A stretch of 5,842 nt of DNA. Source: Bacilli bacterium (GTDB lineage: Bacteria > Bacillota_I > Bacilli_A > RFN20 > CAG-826). Made by a program: the position numbers and the translations under genes. The stretch spans positions 1-5,842 of the forward strand of contig JAILKX010000192.1 of the NCBI GenBank assembly GCA_024693415.1, in the 5' to 3' direction. Shown here piece after piece: positions 1-5,276 of the stretch. How positions within the stretch are numbered: the stretch's first letter is position 1; every line of letters starts with the position of its first letter. The notes under the pieces are model-generated. The model did not search any database. It was not told where the DNA came from and saw nothing but the letters and a program-made list of their open reading frames with translations.

Positions 1-387
1 GAGATGGTGCTCATGCTCTACGAGGACAACGTGGCCTCCGGCATCAACTCCCCGATGGACCAGGCCACCTTCGACTTCATGAAGAAGGACATCGTGAATT
101 CCTACGGCAAGGTCAAGGCCGAGGAGCTCACCTATCTCTACAACACCGGCCAATACGATGCCCTAAGGGACGATAAGAAAGCCATCGACGAAGCCCTCGC
201 AAGCGGCAAGCGCGTCTATGACCCCAAGCCCATCGCCCCGCAGAAGGTGAAGGTCAAAGACAAATCCGGCAACGTCCGCGAAGTCGAGATCGAAACCGCC
301 GAAGCCGACAACAATAAGATCGACGATAAGACCATGAGGCTCATCAGGAAAGGTGAGCTTCAGGCCAAGAAAGAGCGCCGCCGCTAA
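1..387 (+). CDS. C-terminal part of an unrecognised protein (5' end outside the window)
   Basis: The frame is open from the first base to a TAA at 385-387, giving 128 residues with no start needed inside the window. The ATG at base 4 is internal and should not be taken as the start. The visible part begins with a probably helical stretch (YEDNVASGIN, then FDFMKKDIVNSYGKVKAEEL). It continues through a charged segment to a proline-containing linker (YDPKPIAPQ) and a short stretch that could form a beta hairpin (VKVKDKSGNVREVEIET). It ends in a very basic tail, KKERRR. There is no transmembrane segment and no catalytic motif I recognise. The basic tail would suit nucleic-acid or ribosome contact, but that is only inference. 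Codon use resembles the neighbouring genes, so it looks native and functional. A terminator-like hairpin overlaps its stop. I cannot name the family. Confidence 0.8.
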   Translation, partial: EMVLMLYEDNVASGINSPMDQATFDFMKKDIVNSYGKVKAEELTYLYNTGQYDALRDDKKAIDEALASGKRVYDPKPIAPQKVKVKDKSGNVREVEIETAEADNNKIDDKTMRLIRKGELQAKKERRR

Positions 388-405
388 TCCGCCGGCGTTT
401 TCTTT
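375..405 (+). terminator. Probable intrinsic terminator of the leftmost gene
   Basis: A 5-bp G+C stem, CGCCG (376-380) with CGGCG (393-397), encloses a 12-base loop that contains the stop codon. It is followed by TTTTCTTT (398-405). The stem is short and the loop large, so this is a weak terminator; the stronger hairpin at 466-510 probably backs it up. Confidence 0.5.
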
Positions 406-420
406 ATCCCATGGGTTCCG

Positions 421-443
421 CCCGAGCCTAAAAGGCTGTCGGG
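421..443. other. G+C-rich hairpin between convergent genes
   Basis: CCCG-AGCCT (421-429) pairs with AGGCT-(GT bulge)-CGGG (433-443) around an AAA loop, giving nine pairs with one 2-base bulge. No T-run follows on the plus strand, so it is not itself a classical terminator. It lies between the terminator of the leftmost gene and the bidirectional terminator at 466-510, and may stabilise a 3' end or be incidental. The rest of the 388-540 gap shows no gene. Confidence 0.35.
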
Positions 444-465
444 GTGGACGCGCCGACGGCCAACC

Positions 466-510
466 AAAAAAGTCCGCCCCAGCAACATCTGGAAGCGGAC
501 ATTTTTCTTT
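466..510. terminator. Bidirectional intrinsic terminator between convergent genes
   Basis: The outer stem GTCCGC (472-477) pairs with GCGGAC (495-500). An inner stem CCAG (479-482) pairs with CTGG (489-492) around a 6-base loop. On the plus strand it is followed by TTTTTCTTT (502-510). On the minus strand the six As at 466-471 become a T6 tract. It therefore serves pepF, whose stop is at 541-543 on the minus strand, and backs up termination of the plus-strand gene ending at 387. Both strands meet the criteria of a rho-independent terminator. Confidence 0.85.
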
Positions 511-540
511 AATCCGTGAAGGACGTGTATGCGAATTCGA

Positions 541-2313
541 TTATTCCTCAAGGAGGGCCTTGAGTTCGTCGACGAGCTCCCTCATGCGGCGGATGACCGC
601 GAGGAAGGGCTCTTTGGTGGTGAGGTCGACGCCTGCGGCTTTGACCTGTTCCACCGGGTAGTCGCTTCCGCCGGAGCGGAGCAGGCTGATGTACTGGTCG
701 AAGGCGCCGGGCACCTTGTTCTTGACCTTCTCGTAGATGAGCATCGAGGAGGTGAAGGAGGTCGCGTACTGATAGACGTAGAACGGGGTGTAGAAGAGGT
801 GGGGGATATAGGCCCAGACGAGGGGTTTCAATTCCTCTTCGGTGATGTCGATCCCGAAATAGGTCTTGTAGAGCTCGACCATCTTGTCGGATAGGACCTG
901 ATAGTTGATGGGCTGGCCGGCTTCGGCGAGCTTCGAGATCTCATATTCGTATTGGCCGAACAGGGTCTGGCGGTAGAAGGTCGAGCAGATCTCGTCAATC
1001 GACTTCTGGAGGAGGAAGATCTTGTCCTGCTTCGACATCTTGCCGGATTTGAGGAGGTAGTCGAGGAGGTTGTGCTCGTTGAAGGTCGAGGCGATCTCGG
1101 CGACGAAGATGGTGTAATCCTGCTTGAGGGTCGGCTGGGATTCCTCGGAATAGAGGGTGTGCATCGAGTGGCCGGACTCATGGGCCAAGGTGAAGCAATC
1201 GTCGAGCTCCCCATTGAAGTTCAATAGGATATAAGGGTGGAAGTCATAGCCGCCGTTGGAGTAGGCGCCGGTGCGCTTGCCAGGGGCGGGGTAGACATCG
1301 ACGTAGCCGTCTTTGAGGACCTCACGGGCCTTGTCCTGGAAGTCCTGCGGGAAGGCGCTTAGCGAATCCCAGAAGAGCTGCTTCGCTTCGTCGAAGGTGT
1401 ATTTCTTGTCCGATTTCGCGAGCTGGAGGAAGCGGTCGTAGGAGCGGTGCTTCTCAAGCCCCATGTATTTGCGGCGGATCTCGTAATAATCGTGCAGGGG
1501 TTGCGCGTTTTGGCTCGCGACCTCCACAAGATTCAGGAAGACCTGGGCCGGGATGGCGCTGCCGTCGAGGTGCAGATCGAGGATGTCTTTGTAGCCGCGG
1601 GCCCTGACCGAGGCGAGCTGGGACTGCAGGGCGAGGTTATAGATCTCGCCATAGGTGACCTTGTGGGCGTCGTAGTAGGCGTAGAGGGCCTTGAAGATCG
1701 CGGCGCGGTCCTCGGGGCATTTGGATTCGGCGATGAGGGAGGTCCAGTTGGACTGGGTGACCTCGACCTCGGTCCCGTCCTTGAGGGTGGCTTTGCCGGG
1801 GTTCCTGTCGGCGACGGTGAGGGTCGAATAGAGCGATCCCGCTTCGTGGAGGACGCCCGAGTAGGCGGAGAGGAGCTTCTCCTTATCGGGGGTCAATACG
1901 TGGGATTGGCCGCGGAAGAGCTTCTCCATCGAGAAGGAGAATTCGTCGAATTCCGGGTTCTCTTTGAGGAAGGCGTCGAGCTTTTCCTTGCCAATCGCAA
2001 GGATTTCCGGCTCTTCGAAGCTCGCGGCCATCGAGACGTTGCGCATCGCGATCTGGACTTTGCTGAGGTCGCTCGAATTCTCGACGTCCTTCTTGTTGAG
2101 GTCGCTGCGCATCGAGGCGAAGTAGTAGAGGCGCGCCAATTCGACGTTCATCTTCTTGCTGAGGCGCAGGTATTCCTTGAGCTTTTCGGGGTCGGCGAGC
2201 TTGCCCTGGTATGCGGCGAGCTGATCCGGATAGGCTTTGAACGCCTCAAGGGCGGCGAGGAAAGCCTCTTCGGATTCGAAATAGGGGGATAGATTCCAAG
2301 AGGTATTGTTCAT
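541..2313 (-). CDS. pepF: Oligoendopeptidase F, M3B-family zinc metallopeptidase
   Basis: This is a cytoplasmic zinc endopeptidase of the M3 (thimet/oligopeptidase) family, which cuts short peptides and supports peptide recycling. With the start chosen here it has 590 residues, about the usual PepF length. The zinc motif HESGH is at residues 378-382 (two His ligands and the catalytic Glu379). The third ligand is Glu406 in the downstream motif FVAEIASTFNE. The N-terminal half is the helical M3 oligoendopeptidase domain, and the C-terminal motif YQYATSF is typical of the family. No signal peptide or membrane segment is present. I chose ATG at 2313-2311 because AAAGGA lies 6 bases upstream of it. 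An in-frame TTG at 2328 would give a five-residue extension (MKGTT) encoded by the ribosome-binding site itself, so it is rejected. The gene has its own promoter at 2337-2364 and ends at the bidirectional terminator. The family is certain; the physiological substrate is not. Confidence 0.96.
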   Translation of the reverse strand: MNNTSWNLSPYFESEEAFLAALEAFKAYPDQLAAYQGKLADPEKLKEYLRLSKKMNVELARLYYFASMRSDLNKKDVENSSDLSKVQIAMRNVSMAASFEEPEILAIGKEKLDAFLKENPEFDEFSFSMEKLFRGQSHVLTPDKEKLLSAYSGVLHEAGSLYSTLTVADRNPGKATLKDGTEVEVTQSNWTSLIAESKCPEDRAAIFKALYAYYDAHKVTYGEIYNLALQSQLASVRARGYKDILDLHLDGSAIPAQVFLNLVEVASQNAQPLHDYYEIRRKYMGLEKHRSYDRFLQLAKSDKKYTFDEAKQLFWDSLSAFPQDFQDKAREVLKDGYVDVYPAPGKRTGAYSNGGYDFHPYILLNFNGELDDCFTLAHESGHSMHTLYSEESQPTLKQDYTIFVAEIASTFNEHNLLDYLLKSGKMSKQDKIFLLQKSIDEICSTFYRQTLFGQYEYEISKLAEAGQPINYQVLSDKMVELYKTYFGIDITEEELKPLVWAYIPHLFYTPFYVYQYATSFTSSMLIYEKVKNKVPGAFDQYISLLRSGGSDYPVEQVKAAGVDLTTKEPFLAVIRRMRELVDELKALLEE

Positions 2314-2319
2314 GGTGGT

Positions 2320-2325
2320 TCCTTT
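2320..2325 (-). promoter_or_regulatory. Ribosome-binding site that fixes the pepF start
   Basis: The minus strand reads AAAGGA here, followed by six bases (ACCACC) and the ATG at 2313. This spacing is near optimal. The only upstream in-frame start, TTG at 2328, overlaps this site and has no Shine-Dalgarno sequence of its own. Confidence 0.8.
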
Positions 2326-2336
2326 CAACGCGAAAA

Positions 2337-2364
2337 ATTGTAGCGGAGATAGAATTAATTACAA
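2337..2364 (-). promoter_or_regulatory. Probable sigma-A promoter of pepF
   Basis: Reading the minus strand, TTGTAA (2364-2359) is followed by a 16-base spacer and TACAAT (2342-2337). These match the -35 consensus at 4 of 6 and the -10 consensus at 5 of 6 positions. Transcription would begin near 2330 and give a leader of about 17 bases that contains the ribosome-binding site. It sits just downstream of the patatin terminator, which supports separate transcription of pepF. Confidence 0.5.
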
Positions 2365-2374
2365 ATCAAATGCT

Positions 2375-2400
2375 AAAAGAAAAGTGAGGCAAGCCTCACT
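2375..2400 (-). terminator. Intrinsic terminator of the patatin gene, overlapping its stop codon
   Basis: On the minus strand AGTGAGGC (2400-2393) and GCCTCACT (2390-2383) form a self-complementary pair, most likely 7 bp with a CTTG tetraloop. A T-rich tract with one C (2382-2375) follows. The TGA stop at 2398-2396 lies within the first arm, so the open frame ends inside the hairpin. This position also supports reading TGA as stop in this organism. Confidence 0.8.
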
Positions 2401-3568
2401 CGGACCGGAAAGTCGCCTCGACGAAGAAGCGGCCGATCTCGAAGTCGGCGCCGAGCTTCTTCTTCGGCGAATCGCCTTTGAGGACGCGGATCAGATAGCA
2501 CCTCAGCTCGTTCTTGAGGTCCTTCCTGTCGGGCTCATACGAAAGCATCGCTTCCCTAAGCGTCCCGCATAGCTTTTCGAAGGAATATTCCTGAAGCTTA
2601 TCGACGATGCCGAATAGGGGCAATATCTTCTCCGCGTAGGCCAAATATGCATCCACGGGGTCCCTGGATTTGCTTCCACATAGGGTTTTGAACTTGGCCC
2701 AGCCGCTGAGCTTGGGATCCAAAACCTTCTTCATGAAGGGATAGGCGGAGCCTTCGAAACCGTCCTTGGAGAAGAAGTAGCGGGTGCCCCTGAGGTTGCC
2801 AAACGCCTTCTTGGCGTCCAGATACCCCAATTCCTTATTCTGTTCGATGACGTCCTGCGAGAAATTGAACATCGAGCCGATCTTCATCGATGGCTTGATG
2901 AGGGTGACGTTCGGCAGCTTCTCGAATTCGGCCTTCTGCGGGGCGGGGATCGGGTTGAGCGAGACGGCGATCACCCGGTCGGCGCCAAGCTCCAAGGCAT
3001 AGTCGATCGGAAGGTTGTTCCGCCAGCCGCCGTCGATGTATTTCTTGCCGGTATGGGATACGTATATCGGAAAGACGGGCCAGGCGGCGCTCGATCCCAA
3101 TAGCGCATCGATCATCGATTCGCTCGAAAGGCCGTTGACCCTGACCTTCATTTCCTTGACGGGCGAGTATTGGCAGACGATCACGCCGAAGGGCTTTTCG
3201 CTCTTCTCGGGATGCAGCGGGACGATCCTGCTCTTGGCGAGTTCGTAGTAGGGGGATACGTCGATTCCCTTGTTTTTGATGTAGGAGCGCACCAATTTGG
3301 TGGCGGCCGAGCCGTCGCTATAGATGCGGCGAAGCGTCTCGACGTCCAAGTCGCTGCCGCCGTCGATCACCTTATCGATCTCAATCTCGCTCCAGACCTT
3401 TTCAAGCTCTTCGAAGGCGTCGGCGATCACGAAAGCGCCATTCACCGCCCCAATCGAGGTGCCGGTGACCACGTCGAAAGACATGCCTAGCTCGCGCATG
3501 TACTTCCATGCGCCGAGCTCGTAGGAGCCCAAAGCCCCGCCGCCGCATAATGCCAAACCTGTCTTCAT
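2396..3568 (-). CDS. Patatin-like phospholipase family protein (serine acyl hydrolase)
   Basis: This 390-residue protein has the complete patatin Ser-Asp dyad fold. The oxyanion loop GGGALG is at residues 9-14, the nucleophile elbow GTSIG at 36-40 (Ser38), and the catalytic Asp179 in DGG at 179-181. A conserved stretch SSAAWPVFP at 159-167 lies just before the Asp motif. Proteins of this family hydrolyse ester bonds of phospholipids or other acyl lipids. The C-terminal ~190 residues are charged and probably helical, with no named domain I can assign. No signal peptide or lipoprotein motif is visible, so it is probably cytoplasmic or peripheral to the inner membrane face. The ATG at 3568 must be close to the true start, because the oxyanion loop begins eight residues later and the next methionine is residue 24. 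No Shine-Dalgarno sequence precedes it. The gene follows the membrane-tailed XRE gene after 47 bases, with a short terminator-like hairpin between. The fold is certain; the substrate is unknown. Confidence 0.93.
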   Translation of the reverse strand: MKTGLALCGGGALGSYELGAWKYMRELGMSFDVVTGTSIGAVNGAFVIADAFEELEKVWSEIEIDKVIDGGSDLDVETLRRIYSDGSAATKLVRSYIKNKGIDVSPYYELAKSRIVPLHPEKSEKPFGVIVCQYSPVKEMKVRVNGLSSESMIDALLGSSAAWPVFPIYVSHTGKKYIDGGWRNNLPIDYALELGADRVIAVSLNPIPAPQKAEFEKLPNVTLIKPSMKIGSMFNFSQDVIEQNKELGYLDAKKAFGNLRGTRYFFSKDGFEGSAYPFMKKVLDPKLSGWAKFKTLCGSKSRDPVDAYLAYAEKILPLFGIVDKLQEYSFEKLCGTLREAMLSYEPDRKDLKNELRCYLIRVLKGDSPKKKLGADFEIGRFFVEATFRSE

Positions 3569-3572
3569 ACAT

Positions 3573-3595
3573 AAAAAATAACCGATTGCTCGGCT
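3573..3595 (-). terminator. Probable intrinsic terminator of the xre gene
   Basis: On the minus strand AGCCGA (3595-3590) pairs with TCGGTT (3585-3580), with one G-U pair, around a GCAA tetraloop of the stable GNRA class. ATTTTTTA follows, the T6 run lying at 3578-3573. It starts 21 bases after the xre stop. The stem is only 6 bp, so termination may be partial and some transcripts may continue into the patatin gene. Confidence 0.6.
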
Positions 3596-3603
3596 AATTT
3601 AAA
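3575..3603 (-). promoter_or_regulatory. Candidate promoter for a leaderless patatin transcript
   Basis: TTTAAA (3603-3598), a 17-base spacer and TATTTT (3580-3575) on the minus strand each match the consensus at 4 of 6 positions. The -10 box ends six bases before the ATG at 3568, so the transcript would start at or next to the start codon. This would fit the absence of a Shine-Dalgarno site. The boxes overlap the hairpin and T-run of the xre terminator, so either reading could be coincidental. Confidence 0.35.
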
Positions 3604-3615
3604 TAGGAATAGGGG

Positions 3616-4227
3616 CTATTTGCTACGCCTGAGCCTCGGTGCAAGCAAGACGATGATCTGGATCGGGATGCCGATGATCAGGATGAAGAAGATGTTCTGG
3701 CGGTCTTCATTGAAGAAGGTGAACTGGAAGCAGAAGGAGAGGAGCAAGGTCCAGACGAACGCGCTTCCCAGGATGATGGCCCATCTCTTCTCGCCATAGA
3801 GGAAATGGCTTTCGACGAGCGCCACGAAGACGCCGGCCGGGATCATCCAGATGAAGGTGGACCAAGGCAGGGATTCCGGGGTGAAGAAGAAGGCGGCGAA
3901 GAACACGGACATCGCGATCAATACGACGACGGTCATCGACAGGGCGATGACGATCGCGTTGTTGATGTTGCCGGCCTTTTCGCTTTTTTCCGCCGCCGCG
4001 TCAATCGATTCCTGGCTGTGCTCTTTGACGAGATAATCGATGGTCACGCCGAAAAAAGAGGCGAGGTCCATCAGGATGTCGACCGATGGGACGGCATAGC
4101 CAAGCTCCCATTTGGAGATCGACTTGTCGCTGTAATTGACCTGGCGCGCAAGATCCGATTGGGTGAGGCCTTTGGCCTTGCGGAGGGCCGCGATGTTTTT
4201 GCCGACGACGGTGGCGAGATTATCCAT
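3616..4227 (-). CDS. XRE-family DNA-binding regulator with a four-helix membrane domain
   Basis: The 203-residue protein has an N-terminal HTH_3/XRE domain, roughly residues 7-66. Its typical core reads LTQSDLARQVNYSDKSISKW (21-40), then an ELGYAVPS turn and the usual VTIDYLV end. A charged linker (70-88) leads to four likely transmembrane helices at about 91-115, 123-144, 149-172 and 177-196, and the protein ends in a basic RLRRSK. The DNA-binding domain and both ends should face the cytoplasm. Such membrane-tailed XRE proteins are common in Bacillota and are thought to respond to events at the membrane; ligand and targets here are unknown. It ends with TAG. No Shine-Dalgarno sequence precedes the ATG at 4227, but TAAAAT lies 8 bases upstream of it, which suggests a leaderless message. 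It is divergent from hypB and lies upstream of the patatin gene on the same strand, so both are candidate targets. Two inverted repeats in its upstream gap could be its operators. Confidence 0.9.
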   Translation of the reverse strand: MDNLATVVGKNIAALRKAKGLTQSDLARQVNYSDKSISKWELGYAVPSVDILMDLASFFGVTIDYLVKEHSQESIDAAAEKSEKAGNINNAIVIALSMTVVVLIAMSVFFAAFFFTPESLPWSTFIWMIPAGVFVALVESHFLYGEKRWAIILGSAFVWTLLLSFCFQFTFFNEDRQNIFFILIIGIPIQIIVLLAPRLRRSK

Positions 4228-4250
4228 GCGCTAATATTTTAGGCTAGCGC
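4228..4250. promoter_or_regulatory. Inverted repeat over the xre -10 region (candidate autoregulatory operator)
   Basis: GCGCTA (4228-4233) and TAGCGC (4245-4250) are perfect 6-bp inverted arms separated by 11 bases, a spacing that puts the arms about 1.6 helical turns apart. The repeat abuts the xre start codon and encloses the likely -10 box TAAAAT (4241-4236 on the minus strand). A protein bound here would block xre transcription. That the XRE protein itself binds is inference. Confidence 0.4.
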
Positions 4251-4271
4251 GCGAAATAAATCGAGCCACGA

Positions 4272-4284
4272 ATTCCTAAGGAAT
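4272..4284. promoter_or_regulatory. 13-bp perfect palindrome between xre and hypB (candidate operator)
   Basis: ATTCCT-A-AGGAAT is a perfect two-fold symmetric site with a single central base, in the size range bound by dimers of XRE-type proteins. It is about 45 bp upstream of the xre start codon and about 79 bp upstream of the hypB start. It could therefore serve either promoter. No T-run follows, so it does not look like a terminator. Confidence 0.45.
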
Positions 4285-4336
4285 GTTCAATAAAAAGGAA
4301 GTTCTCATTCTATTAGATTTTGTTACCCATAGGGCA

Positions 4337-4353
4337 TACAATATCGCCAGGAG
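4337..4353 (+). promoter_or_regulatory. Likely -10 box and ribosome-binding site of hypB
   Basis: TACAAT (4337-4342) matches the -10 consensus at 5 of 6 positions; no convincing -35 box lies 16-18 bases upstream (TAGATT at 4314-4319 is weak). AGGAG at 4349-4353 is a strong Shine-Dalgarno site 9 bases before the ATG at 4363, and it decides the start over the in-frame ATG at 4372. A CCC-ATA-GGG dyad (4326-4334) sits just upstream of the -10 box. Confidence 0.45.
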
Positions 4354-4362
4354 CGATTCACA

Positions 4363-5034
4363 ATGTCAAATATGCGCGTAATCAAGGTCAAGCAAAGCGT
4401 TTTGGCCAACAACGACGCCAGGGCGGAATCCCTGCGCGTCGAACTCAAGGAGAACAAGGTGTTCCTCATCAACCTGATGTCGAGCCCGGGATCGGGAAAG
4501 ACCACCCTCCTCGTCAATTTAATCAACAGGCTGAAGGATAAGATCCGCATCGGCGTCATCGAAGCCGACATGGATGCGATCGTCGATGCCGAGACCATCG
4601 AATCCAAGACTGGGGTCAGGACCATCCAGCTCCACACCTCCGGCGAATGCCACCTCGACGCCAAGATGACCTCGGAAGCGGTGCATGAGATCGGCGAAGA
4701 CAACCTCGACCTCATCATCCTTGAGAACATCGGGAACTTGGTCTGCCCGGCCGAATTCGATACAGGGGCCTCGATGAATTTGGTCATCCTGTCCGTCCCC
4801 GAGGGCGACGACAAGCCCCTCAAGTACCCCCTCATGTTCCGCAAGGGCAACGCCTTCGTCTTCACCAAGATGGACGCCAAAGTGGTATTCGACTTCGACG
4901 TCGACCTCGCCGAAGAGAGGATCAGGAAGCTGAACCCCGAGGCCAAGTTCTTCCCCGTTTCCGCCAAAACGGGAGAGGGCATGGACGAGCTCGCGAACTT
5001 TATCCTCGCCTCCGTTTCCGATTACAGAAAATAA
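4363..5034 (+). CDS. hypB: Hydrogenase/urease nickel-incorporation GTPase HypB
   Basis: HypB is a SIMIBI-class GTPase that, with HypA, delivers nickel to the [NiFe]-hydrogenase large subunit in the cytoplasm and can also serve urease. This 223-residue protein has the P-loop SSPGSGKTT (residues 40-48), EADMD (67-71), the hallmark ENIGNLVCPA (121-130), TKMD at the G4 position (168-171) and SAK at G5 (200-202). The G-domain metal-site residues seen in characterised HypB proteins are present: Cys96-His97 in GECHLDA and Cys128 in NLVCPA. The N-terminal CxxCGC nickel site of the E. coli protein and the His-rich stretch of some others are absent, as in many short HypBs. The start is set by AGGAG 9 bases upstream. 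No hypA, hypC-F or hydrogenase gene is in the window, and a strong terminator follows directly, so it appears to be transcribed alone. Divergence from the XRE gene suggests possible shared regulation. Confidence 0.93.
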   Translation: MSNMRVIKVKQSVLANNDARAESLRVELKENKVFLINLMSSPGSGKTTLLVNLINRLKDKIRIGVIEADMDAIVDAETIESKTGVRTIQLHTSGECHLDAKMTSEAVHEIGEDNLDLIILENIGNLVCPAEFDTGASMNLVILSVPEGDDKPLKYPLMFRKGNAFVFTKMDAKVVFDFDVDLAEERIRKLNPEAKFFPVSAKTGEGMDELANFILASVSDYRK

Positions 5035-5055
5035 GGAAAACCGAATCGGCACTCC

Positions 5056-5079
5056 CTCCCCGCACATGCGGGGAGTTTT
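5056..5079 (+). terminator. Strong intrinsic terminator of hypB
   Basis: A perfect 8-bp stem, CTCCCCGC (5056-5063) with GCGGGGAG (5068-5075), encloses an ACAT loop and is followed by TTTT (5076-5079). It starts 21 bases after the hypB stop and separates hypB from everything downstream. Confidence 0.88.
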
Positions 5080-5147
5080 CGCTGTTGGAACCCTATTGAT
5101 TTTGAAAGTGACATACTGAAACAAAAATATTCTGAGAAATTTTGGAC

Positions 5148-5234
5148 ATGGAAAAGCATTCTGCAAAAAGTCCAAATGGTTCGGCTATATCGAATGATTT
5201 ATCATTCACCACATCATGGAAAAACAGCCGATAA
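5148..5234 (+). CDS. Possible 28-residue small ORF, doubtful
   Basis: An ATG at 5148 opens a frame of 28 codons ending in TAA at 5232-5234. The peptide is polar (it begins MEKHSAKSPN and ends SWKNSR) with no membrane segment or known motif. The stop lies inside the first arm of the terminator hairpin, as for the patatin gene. The only upstream purine stretch is GAGA at 5135-5138, a weak ribosome-binding site about 10 bases away, and the ATG sits right after the 5' arm of hairpin 1. It could be a leader or small peptide, or chance. Confidence 0.15.
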   Translation: MEKHSAKSPNGSAISNDLSFTTSWKNSR

Positions 5235-5254
5235 GAGCCCGCTCGGCATTTTTT
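5227..5254 (+). terminator. Intrinsic-terminator-like hairpin without an assigned gene
   Basis: GCCGA (5227-5231) pairs with TCGGC (5243-5247) around an 11-base loop and is followed by A and six Ts (5249-5254). As at base 221 of this block's minus strand, a T-run also follows in the other direction (As at 5220-5224), so it could act on both strands. It insulates the carD promoter, which begins about 25 bases downstream. Confidence 0.6.
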
Positions 5255-5276
5255 GAAAACAAAAAACGAAAAAATG

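Larger units (their letters stand above)
5124..5254 (+). ncRNA. Candidate structured small RNA (or short-peptide transcript) ending in a terminator
   Basis: The gap from 5080 to 5348 is A+T-rich and holds no convincing long gene. Within it are three successive hairpins. The first pairs TTTGGAC (5141-5147) with GTCCAAA (5170-5176), a perfect 7-bp stem. The second pairs GAATGA (5192-5197) with TCATTC (5202-5207) around a 4-base loop. The third is the terminator at 5227-5254. Because the hypB terminator lies upstream and the carD promoter lies downstream of the last hairpin, the terminator has no other obvious client. A weak extended -10-like sequence (TG at 5109-5110, then CATACT at 5112-5117) would start transcription near 5124; this 5' end is a guess. 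A 28-codon reading frame (5148-5234) starts in the loop of hairpin 1. I do not recognise the RNA as a known family. Confidence 0.3.

Noticed and set aside
1447..2292. Long plus-strand frame (281 codons) opposite pepF
   Set aside because: It is the antisense shadow of a conserved gene; its valine-, glycine- and glutamate-rich composition reflects the codon bias of pepF.
2396..2398. Reading TGA as tryptophan (Mollicutes code)
   Set aside because: The TGA falls exactly at the patatin terminator hairpin, and the tryptophan codons checked in pepF and the patatin gene are TGG.
4323..5175. Two minus-strand frames opposite hypB (219 and 218 codons)
   Set aside because: They overlap each other and the strongly conserved hypB, lack ribosome-binding sites and cross the hypB terminator or promoter region.
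5147..5223. Repeated 9-mer CATGGAAAA at 5147-5155 and 5215-5223
   Set aside because: It is short, A-rich and present only twice; chance is sufficient explanation.
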